Of a stretch of DNA of 64,000 nucleotides, positions 10,654 to 21,209 are shown one piece after another (the first letter of the stretch is position 1; every line of letters starts with the position of its first letter). The notes beneath the pieces were generated by a model. The model worked only from the letters and a program-made list of their open reading frames with translations, made no database searches and was not told the DNA's origin. Source of the DNA: Isoetes taiwanensis. Its lineage: Eukaryota; Streptophyta; Lycopodiopsida; Isoetales; Isoetaceae. The position numbers and the translations under genes were made by a program. The stretch is taken from contig JAJEKV010000005.1 of the NCBI GenBank assembly GCA_021234155.1, forward strand, positions 8,548,216 to 8,612,215, read 5' to 3'.

Positions 10654-11755
10654 ATCCATAAAACATAATTTAGCCATAAAACAGGATTTAGCCATAAAAC
10701 ACGATTCAACCAAAAAGGTACATAAAGCTGGATTTAGCCATAAAGCATGATTCAACCAAAACGATAAACAATCATAAATAGTTTTCAACCCAATTGAACC
10801 ATTTTATACTTGGACATTGATAGCAATTTCTTTAACTTAAATTGTGAAACATGATAAAGAAAGTTACAATTTATGATTTTTTTCCTATTAATCTTTTAGT
10901 TATCTTGAACAACATGGCTTGAAATTTAGACGCAGGCTTAGGTAGTCCTTTGAACTTTCCATCATCTTTGCAGTTCTTCAAATTATGGTCACTTTTCTTT
11001 GTAGCATTACTCAATTCTAAACTACTCTTCTTCAAATCATGGCCACTTTCCTTCAAATCATCCTTTCTCAAATCTGAAATACGTACATCTTTTTTCTTTG
11101 CAAGATTGCTCAATTCTGAGCTACTCTCCTTCAGATCATGGCGAATCTCCTTGAGATCATGGCGAATTTCCTTCAAATTATCCTGTGCACAATTGCTCAA
11201 ATCTAAAATATGTGCATCATGGCGAATTTCCTTCAAATTATCCTGTGCACGGTTGCCCAAATCTAAAATATGTGCATTTTTTTTCTCACTCAACAGATTA
11301 CGAGCCTTGGTCGGTTGCACAGTCTGGGGAGGCTGTAAGTTCTCCTTTTTCTTGCGTTGCAGATCCCTGCATATGCCTCCATTTGTGAATTTTTTGTGAC
11401 AACTGTTACATTTATATCTTGGTTGAGTCTTCTTTTTATTATTGAAATAACAAAAGTGTGTATTCGTGGAATAGCAACGTGGGCATGGAATCACTTCATC
11501 ACTTTGTGTCTCCATGCTTGATAGCCGTTGCGTCATTCTTTTCATTCTTTTCCATCCTGAACAATATAAAACAAATGTTACTGAACGTAAAGATAAACAA
11601 AATAGATTAAATTATAAAATAATTTAGAGAAGGCCATCATACTTCCCAGCGCCTCACCTAAGAAGATAGCATTACGCCTGAAATCATGAGAAAAGAAGAA
11701 CGTTCTAGAATCGTCAAAAGAAAAGGAATTCCTAAAGCCATATAGATCCAAAGTA
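10639..11755. repeat. Dof unit, copy A (1.1-kb duplicated segment)
   Basis: It matches 44622-45722 in the same orientation from ttcagcttctttccttact to the region around gaattcctaaagc. Identity is high, with small indels. One indel lies in a short-period repeat around 10655-10745 (core agccataaaacacgattcaacc) and one lies in the coding repeat. The flanks of the two copies are unrelated, so the unit itself moved or was duplicated. No terminal inverted repeats or clear target-site duplication were found. Confidence 0.88.
10871..11545 (-). CDS. Dof-type zinc finger protein with coiled-coil repeats (copy A)
   Basis: A 224-residue ORF begins MKRMTQR. Near residues 21-48 it has a C-x2-C-x21-C-x2-C finger (CPRCYSTNTHFCYFNN, then QPRYKCNSCHKKFTNGG). 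The spacing and the STNT-FCY-NN-QPRY core are those of plant Dof DNA-binding domains. The usual YWTKGGxLRNVPVGGG tail is degenerate (Trp replaced by Phe, basic KKK run after it). The rest is charged and heptad-like with repeats of DLKEIRH and HILDLxNxAQDN, predicted coiled coil, ending in a basic stretch. Upstream of the ATG, tatattgttcag|g resembles a 3' splice site, so a 5' exon may exist. The likely location is the nucleus. Function beyond DNA binding is unknown. Confidence 0.72.
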   Translation of the reverse strand: MKRMTQRLSSMETQSDEVIPCPRCYSTNTHFCYFNNKKKTQPRYKCNSCHKKFTNGGICRDLQRKKKENLQPPQTVQPTKARNLLSEKKNAHILDLGNRAQDNLKEIRHDAHILDLSNCAQDNLKEIRHDLKEIRHDLKESSSELSNLAKKKDVRISDLRKDDLKESGHDLKKSSLELSNATKKSDHNLKNCKDDGKFKGLPKPASKFQAMLFKITKRLIGKKS

Positions 11756-12063
11756 AGTAGACATATGCATTCTGTAGGTCTTTCATTCATTCAGATGTCA
11801 ACATATGCATTTTGGCTAACTTGCAATGTGTAACATAATATACAGGGAGGATCAATTCTTACTTGCATGATACAAATGAGTTATTCTGGAACACACATCC
11901 TATTCTATAAAATTCATGATATCATGCATAGAATAGACAGCCATAAATAACAGGTCATAGCGTAGAAGCAATGTATGAACATCAAACAGACATGAGACAT
12001 CTCTAGAATATATTGATTTGCACAGCAATGCTTTATCAGGACTGGGGAAGCAAGAGTTTGTAG

Positions 12064-12220
12064 GTTTTGAACCTCTCTGCTAACAGATTGAGTGGCATCA
12101 TTGCACACACTATTGGAACACCTCTAATCAAGTTGAATTTGAGTGCAAATATGCTTTTTGGGTATTTGCCTGAAACACTTGGAAATATGCTTTTTGGGTA
12201 TTTGCCTGAAACATGTTAAG
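12064..12220 (+). pseudogene. leucine-rich-repeat gene fragment (right-arm copy)
   Basis: Counterpart of the left-arm LRR piece, reading VLNLSANRLSGIIAHTIG and then KLNLSANMLFGYLPETL. Here aatatgctttttgggtattt is duplicated in tandem (about 12150-12215), giving a second NMLFGYLPET and then a stop. It is too short to function. Confidence 0.65.
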
Positions 12221-13364
12221 AATGTGAGAAGACAAAACCATGAGAAAAAATTCCAAGAAAGCGAAATCTACCGAAATTAAAGTGCAAGATGTAAGCTTAG
12301 CTATGATTGAGCTTGCCTTGCATGTCATACTTAATTTGCAACTCTAAAGAGCAACCAGTTCCAGGTAGTCAAGCAAATATTAATGCATCAACTTTGCTAA
12401 TGCATCAACTTTAAGATTCAGTTCTCTGTGCAACTTCAAATTGGAAGTGCCGCCATGTTGCTGACATTTCGTATGTTTCTCTGAACCATGGAGTATAAAA
12501 GCTGGCTTGATTGATCTCCTTAGATTTATCTTGGATGAACCAAACTGGATTGGATTTGAGACGTAAGGGATTAAATACCTAACACTTTTTGAACAGGAAG
12601 TTAGCTGTCCAACACTTAATTTTGTGAACATTGGAAGTTCATTCTTCAAACCTTTTTTATGCCACCTCTGCCTGGATCTGAGAATAGAATGAAGATGTGC
12701 TGCCCCTGATGCCCAGGCTACCGCTGCTGCTTCTATGGCACCTAACTTGGAAAAGGTCTTACTCCTCTATAACAACTGCTGCTTCTTTCTTCTATAGCCG
12801 ATTCTCCAAGCTCTTGACCTGGCCAACAAGGTTGATCCGCTTAAGCATACAACCTCCTCCAATTGGCAGGAGACCTTGGATATTCACGTGCAACATAATA
12901 TAGAAATTGCCCTTGTTCTACATAAGACTTTTCTAATTGCAACAACTAAATTAAGTTGAATATTGGGGAGAGAGAAGAAGCGTGAATGTTTTTGACCTAA
13001 CATATCAGCCGCATGCAACTCTACCATGGCAAACAACACTCCAGGATGCATTGATGACTGCAACACAGAGTTGCAAGTGCAATAAATTTAGACTAATGCC
13101 CACAAGTTAGGCAATGGCTACCTCAAATTTTATCAAGCCAAACAACTCTGTTTGTCTAAGCATGTAAGGGAAATCCTTTGCAATATAGACAAATTTAGAA
13201 GATTTGATCATTATATTAATTGCTTGAAATCCAGGTGTGAACCATTTCCATTGCACACAAGCTGAACTAATTTGTTTTCCAACAAACATCTTTTTCTCAT
13301 ATTCTATTGGAGAAGTTAGTGCAAGCAATGTTTCCCTAGTTGCAAATTATCACATTGGTCTAGG

Positions 13365-13604
13365 TTATCGCAGTGCCAAATCCATGTGCATGTCATGGCA
13401 TGCAAATATCTTACCAGAACCTTGATCATCCACGAAGGGAACGTAAGCAATGAGTGCATGCAATTCAAGATAGAAGAACGAAGAGAACGGCTCAATTAGA
13501 TCAGCTTTGAAGTTTAGTAGCTTACTGCTCATAGCACCCAACGTCTGTGCAAAAAGAATGTGCAAAACCACCAGTAGGAAAGCAAAATTAGAGATTTTGG
13601 TCAT
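13365..13604 (-). pseudogene. signal-peptide-like fragment (right-arm copy)
   Basis: Same start as the left-arm copy (MTKISNFAFLLVVLHILFAQ), but the frame stays open for 79 residues through a short hydrophilic region containing FVDDQGSGKIFACHDMH. No domain is recognised. An intact frame in one arm and an indel in the other indicates lack of constraint in at least one copy. Confidence 0.3.
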
Positions 13605-13802
13605 GTTATGAGCTTGTTGGCTGAAGATATAAGACACCTTGAATGCCTTTTGGGACAGATATTTTATCAAACATGGCGGTCATAGTGTGCATCACATGCA
13701 GGGTTGAAAAGAGTGAAATGTTTTTAAATTGGCCACACTACATAATATCCAAAACTAAAGGTCAGGTTATTCTAAATGGATGATTGACTAAAAAGAAAAA
13801 AA

Positions 13803-13850
13803 GATAAGATAAGATAAGATAAGAATTTTTACGTCCATGGGAACCCAATG
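13803..13850 (-). mobile_element. 48-bp LINE 3' tail with (TTATC)n, absent from left arm
   Basis: Read on the minus strand, it is cattgggttcccatggacgt, aaaaattc, then TTATC repeats. The CCATGGACGTAAAAAT core matches the LINE endings at 4735-4753 and 9416-9432. The left arm reads straight through this site (tttgccttttttt near 3800). This is an extremely 5'-truncated retroposition, or only the 3' end of one. Confidence 0.72.
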
Positions 13851-14066
13851 AGGCAAACCGAGAGAAAAAGAAAACCAGATCTGCTACGAAATCCATAAAG
13901 GTACACCATGTTACTTCAGAACAGAATCCATAGGTATTCTCTGAAAACAAGTACAAGGGAGAAGGACCCTCTATTGCTCGATCGCATCAAACACCAAAAA
14001 CCATATTAGAAAAAATAAAGAAATTAACTTGCCCCACTAATTTTTGTTCGCAGCTACCTGAACCTC

Positions 14067-14148
14067 TAATCTTTCTGATTGCCGACCAGCATGGAAGTGG
14101 AGCGAACTAATCTTTCTGATTGCCGACCAGCATGGAAGTGGAGCGAAC
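14067..14148. repeat. 41-bp tandem duplication specific to the right arm
   Basis: The unit from taatctttctgattgccgac to gtggagcgaac occurs twice, at 14067-14107 and 14108-14148. The left arm has a single copy near 3545-3585. Confidence 0.95.
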
Positions 14149-14186
14149 CGATCTCTGTAATGAAAAAAAGACAACCCTGTAAAGGC

Positions 14187-16432
14187 TATGTACGGAACAG
14201 ATCTTGGAATAAAGGGCAAATATGCCCATCCGACAGCTCTCGTTGCCCTACATAACCCCCCGTGTGAATATGCACCCAAACCAAAAGGGGTTTAAGGGGG
14301 ATTTTAATTTAAATGTGTCAAATGCAATGCTTTGTGTTAATAATGTTAATGGTTTGTGTTAACTAAAAAATTTTTTGGCCCCTTCGGGGCCTTAAGGATG
14401 ATGTAGGGGTGTAAATATAGACATTACATAATACTCTAATGATGGATGGTATATCATAGCCTCACAAATCTAACAAACTAGAGGTGCTCAAATTATGGAA
14501 ACGAAAACATTGCATAGAATTAGACATATAATATTATACCAATACCAATATTAATACATGAGGTAGCATGTAATAATAGAATTTATTAATAATGAACAAA
14601 CAGTTAAAATCTAAATAAAGAACACCTGTATTGGCAACTAGAAAGAACTTGTCGTACAAAAGAGCCATGCTGTGTGAAGATCTTTACCATGTGTCTCCAA
14701 GTCTTACACATGAGACATTCTATTTCTGTGATGCCAAATTGCCGATCAATCAAGCCATTGGCTAAATTCATTGCCACCTATATTGACCTGTGCTAAGTTG
14801 CAGTTAGAAACTGATCAACCCTCTTTCCAGTTCGATATGGCACTGTTAATTTGACCAGCAGGTTGCTTATGGCAAACTGCTTCCGTAGCCCATCCATGGA
14901 CTGCCTTTTATCTTGTTTTGAGGGAATGAATGGATCCCAGCATTGTTCTAAGTAACTGTGTTAACATACATGCTTTTCATACTGCCGCGTTATTATTAAT
15001 AACAAATCTCAATCTATCTAAACATTATAAACTATAATAACAAATCTCAATCTATCTAAACATTACAAAGTATGGGGTAGCAAATCTTGATACCAATATG
15101 CAAGTCAACCAGATGTGAAGTAACTTACTATTAGCTTTCTCATTTCACCTGAACTGCTCATCCTAACTCTCTATATCTGTAAACATAAGACCTGACCCAA
15201 GCAAAATATCCCATGATGTTCATGAAAAGCGGTCTTGAAAAAAAGCTTAATCCCCATGATCACCAGAGTTTTGCTCTGAACCGTTTGTTGATAGCCTAAT
15301 GCTGCATTGTGGAGATCTGGACAGGAATGAGGCATAGAACTAGCCCATCTGCTCCAAACTCTGCCCAAATGCCTATATCCTGCCGTATATAGCTCGGTTT
15401 TTTCTGATTGCTGGTAGATCTCTGGGTAATGTGTGAATCACTTTAGTTCGTTACAGACGCAGGATCTAAGCATACTGGGTGCAGGGAGTGATTCATCGAC
15501 TCCCAAAAGGGCATGAGATTTTCCCATGGACGTTGTTGGTGCATGATGATTCGCATAGCAAGAAACCCTAAAACTATTTCTCTCAAGCTTACCCTGAAGC
15601 TCCGGATACAGCGGACTTGCCCTAAGAAAGCTCAAGGTCGCCTCCTTCTGAGGCCAAAAGTGCTAGAAACGTAGCCAATTTCTTCAACCCTCAAAGTGCA
15701 GATATGTGTTGACGTTGATGAAAACTCGGCCTTGGCATCCCAAATCCCAGTCCTGATCGCTAATGCAACCTCCTTTGAAGGATAAGAATCCTAACTAGCT
15801 CTGTTATTGCAGCCCTGTTTACAATATTTTAGCAAACAGCTCATCAAAAGATTTTAGGTTAAAAAGCAATGGAAAAACTGGAAAACCTGTGTGGAAGAAA
15901 TTTTAGAAGCAGGCATCCGCCATATCAATGCTATATGGAGTGGCAGGGACCCTGCGTCCGAACAAATGTGGTACGCTTTTCCAACAAGACCTCATTTTTA
16001 TGAACAGCGCCTTCGTTGCACACCATACCCATACAGCCTTGACCTGTGGCAATGTGACTATGACTACAACCGTTCTGCCATCAATCCTCCAGAGCGCCGG
16101 ACATGGCAAGTATTTACCAGCAGATATATAAGTCTCATCACCATCTCTTCATCGAGATGGATCAGACGCTTGCCCTGCATTCCTTCTTACCTAGTTATGC
16201 CAAGATTTTGGAAATGAAGCTTCCTGAACACTTTAATTTAGGGTTGAAAATAACATGCACAAAAACCTAAATCACCACCATACAATTCTTTTCCTCATAA
16301 AAAATCCACGGCTAAGAAAGGGATGCGCTCTAGAAATACTCTTTCGTACATGCACACGAATACATCAACAAAATCATAGTAAAACCATAATAACGTATAA
16401 AAATCATAAAGGTAACCCCCTGTTATAATGAT
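14187..16432. other. 2.2-kb segment present only in the right arm
   Basis: This lies between the shared cctttacaggg sequence and the Helitron 3' end. The left arm lacks it. Weak similarity of the left-arm junction (ttccgtaaaccctttacagg) to the right-arm inner end (ttccgtacatagcctttaca) favours a deletion in the left arm over an insertion here. It contains a ggcccc-ttcg-gggcc hairpin at 14377-14391. There are several short ORFs, none with a recognised domain, and no transposon termini that I can see. Confidence 0.55.
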
Positions 16433-16439
16433 AGATATA

Positions 16440-17154
16440 CTAGTAAACGTGTGCCCGGCTTTGCCGGGCTAATGTCCTGGTGTGTGTTTTTACTCGGCCT
16501 TTAACCTTCATATCTACAACTTTCAACAACAACACATGTAGACACAGGCAAGAATGGACATTATTTTGCTTTTGTAATTATTTTTGTTGTTGAAATTATC
16601 TAATGACAGTATCATCAGTGTCCTAATTTTACGTTTAAAGGATGAATTCTAGTAAAGAAAAGAATGCTTTATAAGGAATGTGGGAGGGCACTTAGATTTA
16701 ACTGAGAACAAAGAGAAATTGGAAGTAGAGGTTTTTAAGTATTAGACTCACACTCAAAGTATATGTTATATATCTCGATCTGTCGACATCTGCAGAAGCA
16801 TTTCCATCCTTCGATAGAATGAATACTTTGATGCCTTGGACTCCTTGAGCTCTCGAGAATAAGAGTTGTCCATGACTAAATAAGGCAAATACAAACCAAC
16901 CATTTGGATTGTCTGGCTTTGGGACACATCCATTATCTTACCAAAAGTTAGACCCAAAAATTGAACGCAGCAGAAATTGCATGCGCTCAAACTGGAACGA
17001 CGTTGGCCCTAAATCTTGCAAGTTCAATAAGAGAGTTTTTCACGTCTTTTTTTAGATTGCAAACAATAATGCCAGTAAGAGTTAAGATGTGAATTATTTG
17101 TTTTTTCACGTACACGTAGGATTGTCTATGGGATGTTAATATATATAGTCTAGA
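16440..17154 (-). mobile_element. non-autonomous Helitron, about 715 bp, right-arm copy
   Basis: On the minus strand it starts with TC at 17154 (tctagactatatatatta) and ends with hairpin GCCCGGC-AAA-GCCGGGC (16453-16469), acacgttta and CTAG at 16440-16443. The stem is a perfect 7 bp, so this copy preserves the terminus that has decayed in the left arm. It contains the helicase C-terminal fragment at 16766-16990. Confidence 0.78.
16766..16990 (-). pseudogene. Helitron helicase C-terminal fragment (right-arm copy)
   Basis: It carries SQSQTIQMVGLYLP followed by YLVMDNSYSRELKESKASK in a shifted frame. A small deletion relative to the left arm moves the frame after the YLP motif. It is a remnant of the same autonomous Helitron protein, without catalytic motifs. 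Confidence 0.78.
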
Positions 17155-17167
17155 GTGTTTTAACAAT

Positions 17168-17195
17168 CTAGTATACATGCCCAGCGTTGCCGAGC
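17168..17195 (-). other. Helitron 3' terminus, second one in right arm
   Basis: Minus strand: GCTCGGC-AAC-GCTGGGC hairpin (17179-17195), then atgtata and CTAG (17168-17171). It is the counterpart of 2712-2739 with one extra mismatch in the stem. Confidence 0.68.
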
Positions 17196-18367
17196 ATTAG
17201 TAGGTTTTGATATAAGATTGCTCGGTCGAAACTGCTAGATTCGCACTTTTGAGTAATAATTTAACAAATTATGGTAGTACATATCCTCGGCTTTAGCATT
17301 ATCACTTCCATCTCTAAAAGCATACCACTTGCAAACCAAGAAAAATATACGTCTACAACCAAGCATTGCATGGTAGATCAAATTGTCTTGTCATAGAGGA
17401 AGAATATATGGTTTTTAGTGAAGGAAAAAAAAAAAAGAGATCTCAAGGTGCATAATTTTAATGGTTGTATTAATGCATCATCTTCTACTCTAGAGTCTAG
17501 AGTCCCATTATAGGCCGATTGATCTCCCTCGACGATAAAAGCCTATTATATTTTATTATATCTTCTTCCCTTCTTTTTTTTCATTTTGTGTCAAACAAAG
17601 TGCTTAAGCAAACTCATATTTCTATTTTTCTTAGCCCTTAATTGATGTGCAACCTTACTATGTAGCCTATGTCCTAGAATATTCAAATGCGTAGATCAAG
17701 GTTTAGCCATTTTAACCATGCAAAGCTAAGGGGTCAACATCCCAATGTCTTCGTAGACAACTCTTGATCAGTTTAAAAAGGTAATATTTCTTTTTTTTTA
17801 TGAATTTGTCCATGATGTGCAAGATTGTTTTTTATATTGATTTCTTGACAATTCTTGATGTCCATGATGTGCAAAATTGTTTTTTCACATTGATCTCGCA
17901 CTCATATAATCATGGTGAAACTACCATATCTACAATGTGGCATCCGCTAGTATAAATCCTTGAACCAACTTCGTAATATAGTTACCCTCACGTATTTGTC
18001 TGCCCCAAGTAACATGTTGAAACATCAATAGCACTAAGTTCAGCGTCAAAAGTAAAAATATCGCACACACCAAATGTTAGCAAAACCATCAAAGTATGGA
18101 TTGGTATTTCCCATTCCTTTACCGTTCTAGAAAACCTCCACAAATTAAAAAAGAAATTACTCAAAGCACCTCAACAACTTAGAAAAAAAAAAAGAAATTA
18201 CTCAAAATGCTTTACTTGCATGACAACTTATCTAAATATCGAGGCAGTTAATGCTAGATATTGAACACCAGGTCAACCATTGCAGCAGCCACATAAGCCA
18301 GAACATGGGCCAGCCTCCAGAATGAAAATTGACAAATTTTCGCTTGACAAATTTTCGCTACATATTG

Positions 18368-19581
18368 ATCTATCAAATTAAAATTAGGCCCTTTGCTCAA
18401 AATGCCAAACATGTTGTAATGTTTAAGCAGAGATAACATAGACAATCACACTTAGTGCTAATCTATATTCTGAAAGTAAAATGTTGTCCAAAAGTAAAAG
18501 CTTCCAAAATAGCATCGATATGAAAGTCAATATTCAATTTCCTAAAGAGGTCTGGCCATGGATGCAGCAACCCAGTAGCGAATTTCGGGAATCAAAGCAG
18601 AGGTTTGGAGTAGAATTCCGACTGGAGATCTGCAGCGATTTCATATTGGATTTTCGCAAAGAAATGGAGAAGTAGAGGTAAGTTTTTTAAGGCAACTATT
18701 GTTTTTTCTTGGTCTCAAGAATTGGCTAGCCACTATAGCCATCGGCCAGTCACTCTAGCTCCAATTACGGTCTCTTTAGCATCATTTTAGAAATTTTGAA
18801 TGCAATTGCAGAAATCCAAATATATCCAAGTTTAGACTATGCAAACTGAAAGACCCATTTTCTATTTTATTCTGTAGTAAGTAAATGAGTTTTTTTGCTT
18901 GTTCATGTTGTCTGATTATAGAAAAAAGAAAGGATCAAGTTATGGAATTCATTTGAAGATCTAGGTAAATGAGCATTTTTGCTTGTTCAGGCTATCTGAT
19001 TGTAGAGAAAAGAGAGCTCAAGTTACGGAATTCATTTGAAGATCCTACTACTATAGATAAGTGACCCATTACTATTGATAAGAAGTGTTTTGTTTTGCTC
19101 TTTTGAAATGAGAGCTATTTTTAGTTCTATAGCTATAGAATTAAAAATGGCTCAGCTATAGATCAGCTATAGACAACCTACAGGTTAGTCACTCTTTCTT
19201 TTCGAAGCAGCTCATACAATAAATATTTAATGTTTAACTATTTGAATCTAGAAAATGTAGTCAGATCATGGCTTTGGACGAGAGGAGGCAATTTGAATCC
19301 TTGAAGAAGATTCGGTGAGCAATGAGGGATGACACATTTAGTTCTCACATTGAGCTAAAGGTCATCCCAACCTTTCTTTCTTATTTTTTGCATATACTAC
19401 ATTTCCTAGATTGACTATTGAATGCAAATTTGTTGGATGCCGCGATGGAGATTGCATGGATCCTGTATTGAAGCACCCCAGAGGGCATAGCTCTATTGTG
19501 GTGGCATGCAGAACTTGGGCAAAAAAGAAGCAAGCGCAAAATGGTTGGCTAAATAATGATTAGAGAAGTTTAAAGATCATC
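18368..19581 (+). repeat. direct repeat D, copy 2
   Basis: Same-orientation copy of 8118-10233 without the LINE insertion. It gives the empty site at 18780/18781. A few substitutions and a small insertion (gctatagaatta near 19132) separate the copies. No recognised coding domain. Confidence 0.9.
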
Positions 19582-20150
19582 CTCTTACAAACCCAAGGAA
19601 CTCGTTGATGACTTGCGTCATGGAGATATCCTGGTATCCCTTTCACAGCTACTACTGGCATTGATGCATAAGGTGCTTTAATTTGAATTGCGTTTGGAAT
19701 GGTAATAACAGAGAATGATGATAACTGATGTTGGTTTTTTCAAAGTTCATTATTAAATGCAAGGATATTTATGGGAGGAGAATAATTTAGGGTTCATTCT
19801 TATAATGTTACAAATTTCCCAATTTTCCTATGGTTTGAGCCAAATATTGGTCATTTTATGTCATTTTCTTTCCATGCCTCAAATTGTTAAGTGATTTTTA
19901 GTCCAATTTTCACTTGGAAAATAAGCTTTATAACATTTTTTTGCTTAAATTTACTAGAAACTCTTGACATCCTACATTATACTTACTTACCATAAGTTGC
20001 TAGCTACCTTCTAACGGTGAGAAACATTTTCCACCACTTTCTAAGGTCAATATTTGAAATCTTACCCCCAAATTTTTTCAACTATGTCAATTAGGTTCTT
20101 AGCATAATGGCTAGTCCTAGTGCTTGATCAGCCAACCAATATCATAGCAT
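19582..20150. other. unassigned, possibly internal leader of a truncated LTR element
   Basis: This lies just inside the primer-binding site of the minus-strand LTR described next. On that strand it would be the untranslated leader. No gag-like frame is seen, so the element is truncated or strongly decayed. Confidence 0.35.
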
Positions 20151-20524
20151 GGCTCTGATACCATTGTCACATCCCCTCCTCATATACAACTCCTCGTTGT
20201 ATACTTAGAGGAAGGCCCTCCGCTAACTTAAATCACTTGGGATGGCCAAGTTTCAGGGCAAAGAAGATGAAGGTATCATTGTCCATTCCTGTGACCTTCC
20301 AGCATAATATATGCTATGAATACATATATTATACTACCACGTCATAATATATGTCATCCACGTGATATGTACAAGGGTAGGAGTCGTATGACTCAACACA
20401 TGCATGCCACGTAAGTAGCCTGCATGTCGAGAGCCGAAGAGGGTGGCCCCAAGACAGCAAATTGGTGTATTACACTAAGGGTATAATAGCACCAATAGTC
20501 CTTAGATATATTATGTGGGTCACA
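20151..20524 (-). mobile_element. LTR with tRNA-Met primer-binding site (retrotransposon remnant)
   Basis: On the minus strand, tggtatcagagcc (20151-20163) is the standard initiator-Met primer-binding site. It follows an LTR end ..GGGGATGTGACA by one base (20165 upward). The outer LTR end is tentatively TGTGACCC at 20524. No polyprotein or second LTR is visible. The PBS is convincing; the outer boundary is a guess. Confidence 0.6.
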
Positions 20525-21200
20525 TAATATATCATAATATATCCCCCTAGGGGAAAAGGGATATATCAAGAATTGTACCTGAATGAAAAGATGATATTGA
20601 ATGAAAAGATGATATGCTTTTGCTGTTATGCACACTGTGGTAGCATGCACAAATTGCCCCATCTTTGAATGAATGTTTGCAACTTAACAATGCAGGGATC
20701 AGAGAGCACAATGAGAGCACAATGACTACAATGAAATCTAAAAGATGGTTTCTATCTAATACTTCAGTTGCTGATACTTCAACACAAAACACCTCAAAAT
20801 AAATCATATTCCATTGCTGAACACTTTTGCATACTAAATCCAGCTTTGCACTGTTTGGGTTAGAATGGGGCCTCTCTTGAAGAATGGGTAATGGAAAAGA
20901 CGGAGTTTAATACGACATTTTTGGCCACAATAGAGGGGCCATATCAGAGTCATAAGATGGCTATTTGGAACACTGCTGATGGGATTAAAGATAAAAAAAA
21001 AAAAAATGAAACATATAGAAACAGGCAAATGCATAGGTCTTGCATGGCAATAATTAAAAAACGATGAGAAGCAGAGGTTCAAGCCAGTGTCCAATCTCAG
21101 GCTTTATATTATACATGGTTTCGGAACCTAATTAAATATCCCAAAACAAAAAACATAAGAATAAGAACCAAATGCTTTTACCACATTCTGTGTACTTCAA
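20525..21200. other. AT-rich stretch without recognisable gene
   Basis: It contains a 15-bp tandem duplication (gaatgaaaagatgat, at about 20581-20610) and an A-run near 20993-21006. No supported coding sequence. Confidence 0.4.
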
Positions 21201-21209
21201 ATCATTCCG

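Larger units (their letters stand above)
11752..18246 (-). repeat. right arm of the giant inverted repeat
   Basis: Reverse complement of 1665-7575. Differences from the left arm are informative. It lacks the 1.64-kb element of the left arm. It carries a 48-bp LINE tail (13803-13850), a 41-bp tandem duplication (14067-14148), a 2.2-kb segment (14187-16432) and a short duplication in the LRR fragment. Scattered substitutions suggest a few percent divergence. Confidence 0.93.

Noticed and set aside
10950-11399. 149-codon plus-strand ORF rich in Phe, Leu and Ser
   Set aside because: It is the antisense of the Dof/coiled-coil gene; the repeat structure comes from the real frame. The same applies to 44900-45370.
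15891-16217. 108-codon ORF with overlapping ORFs on both strands
   Set aside because: No recognised domain or supporting splice signals in the right-arm-only segment.
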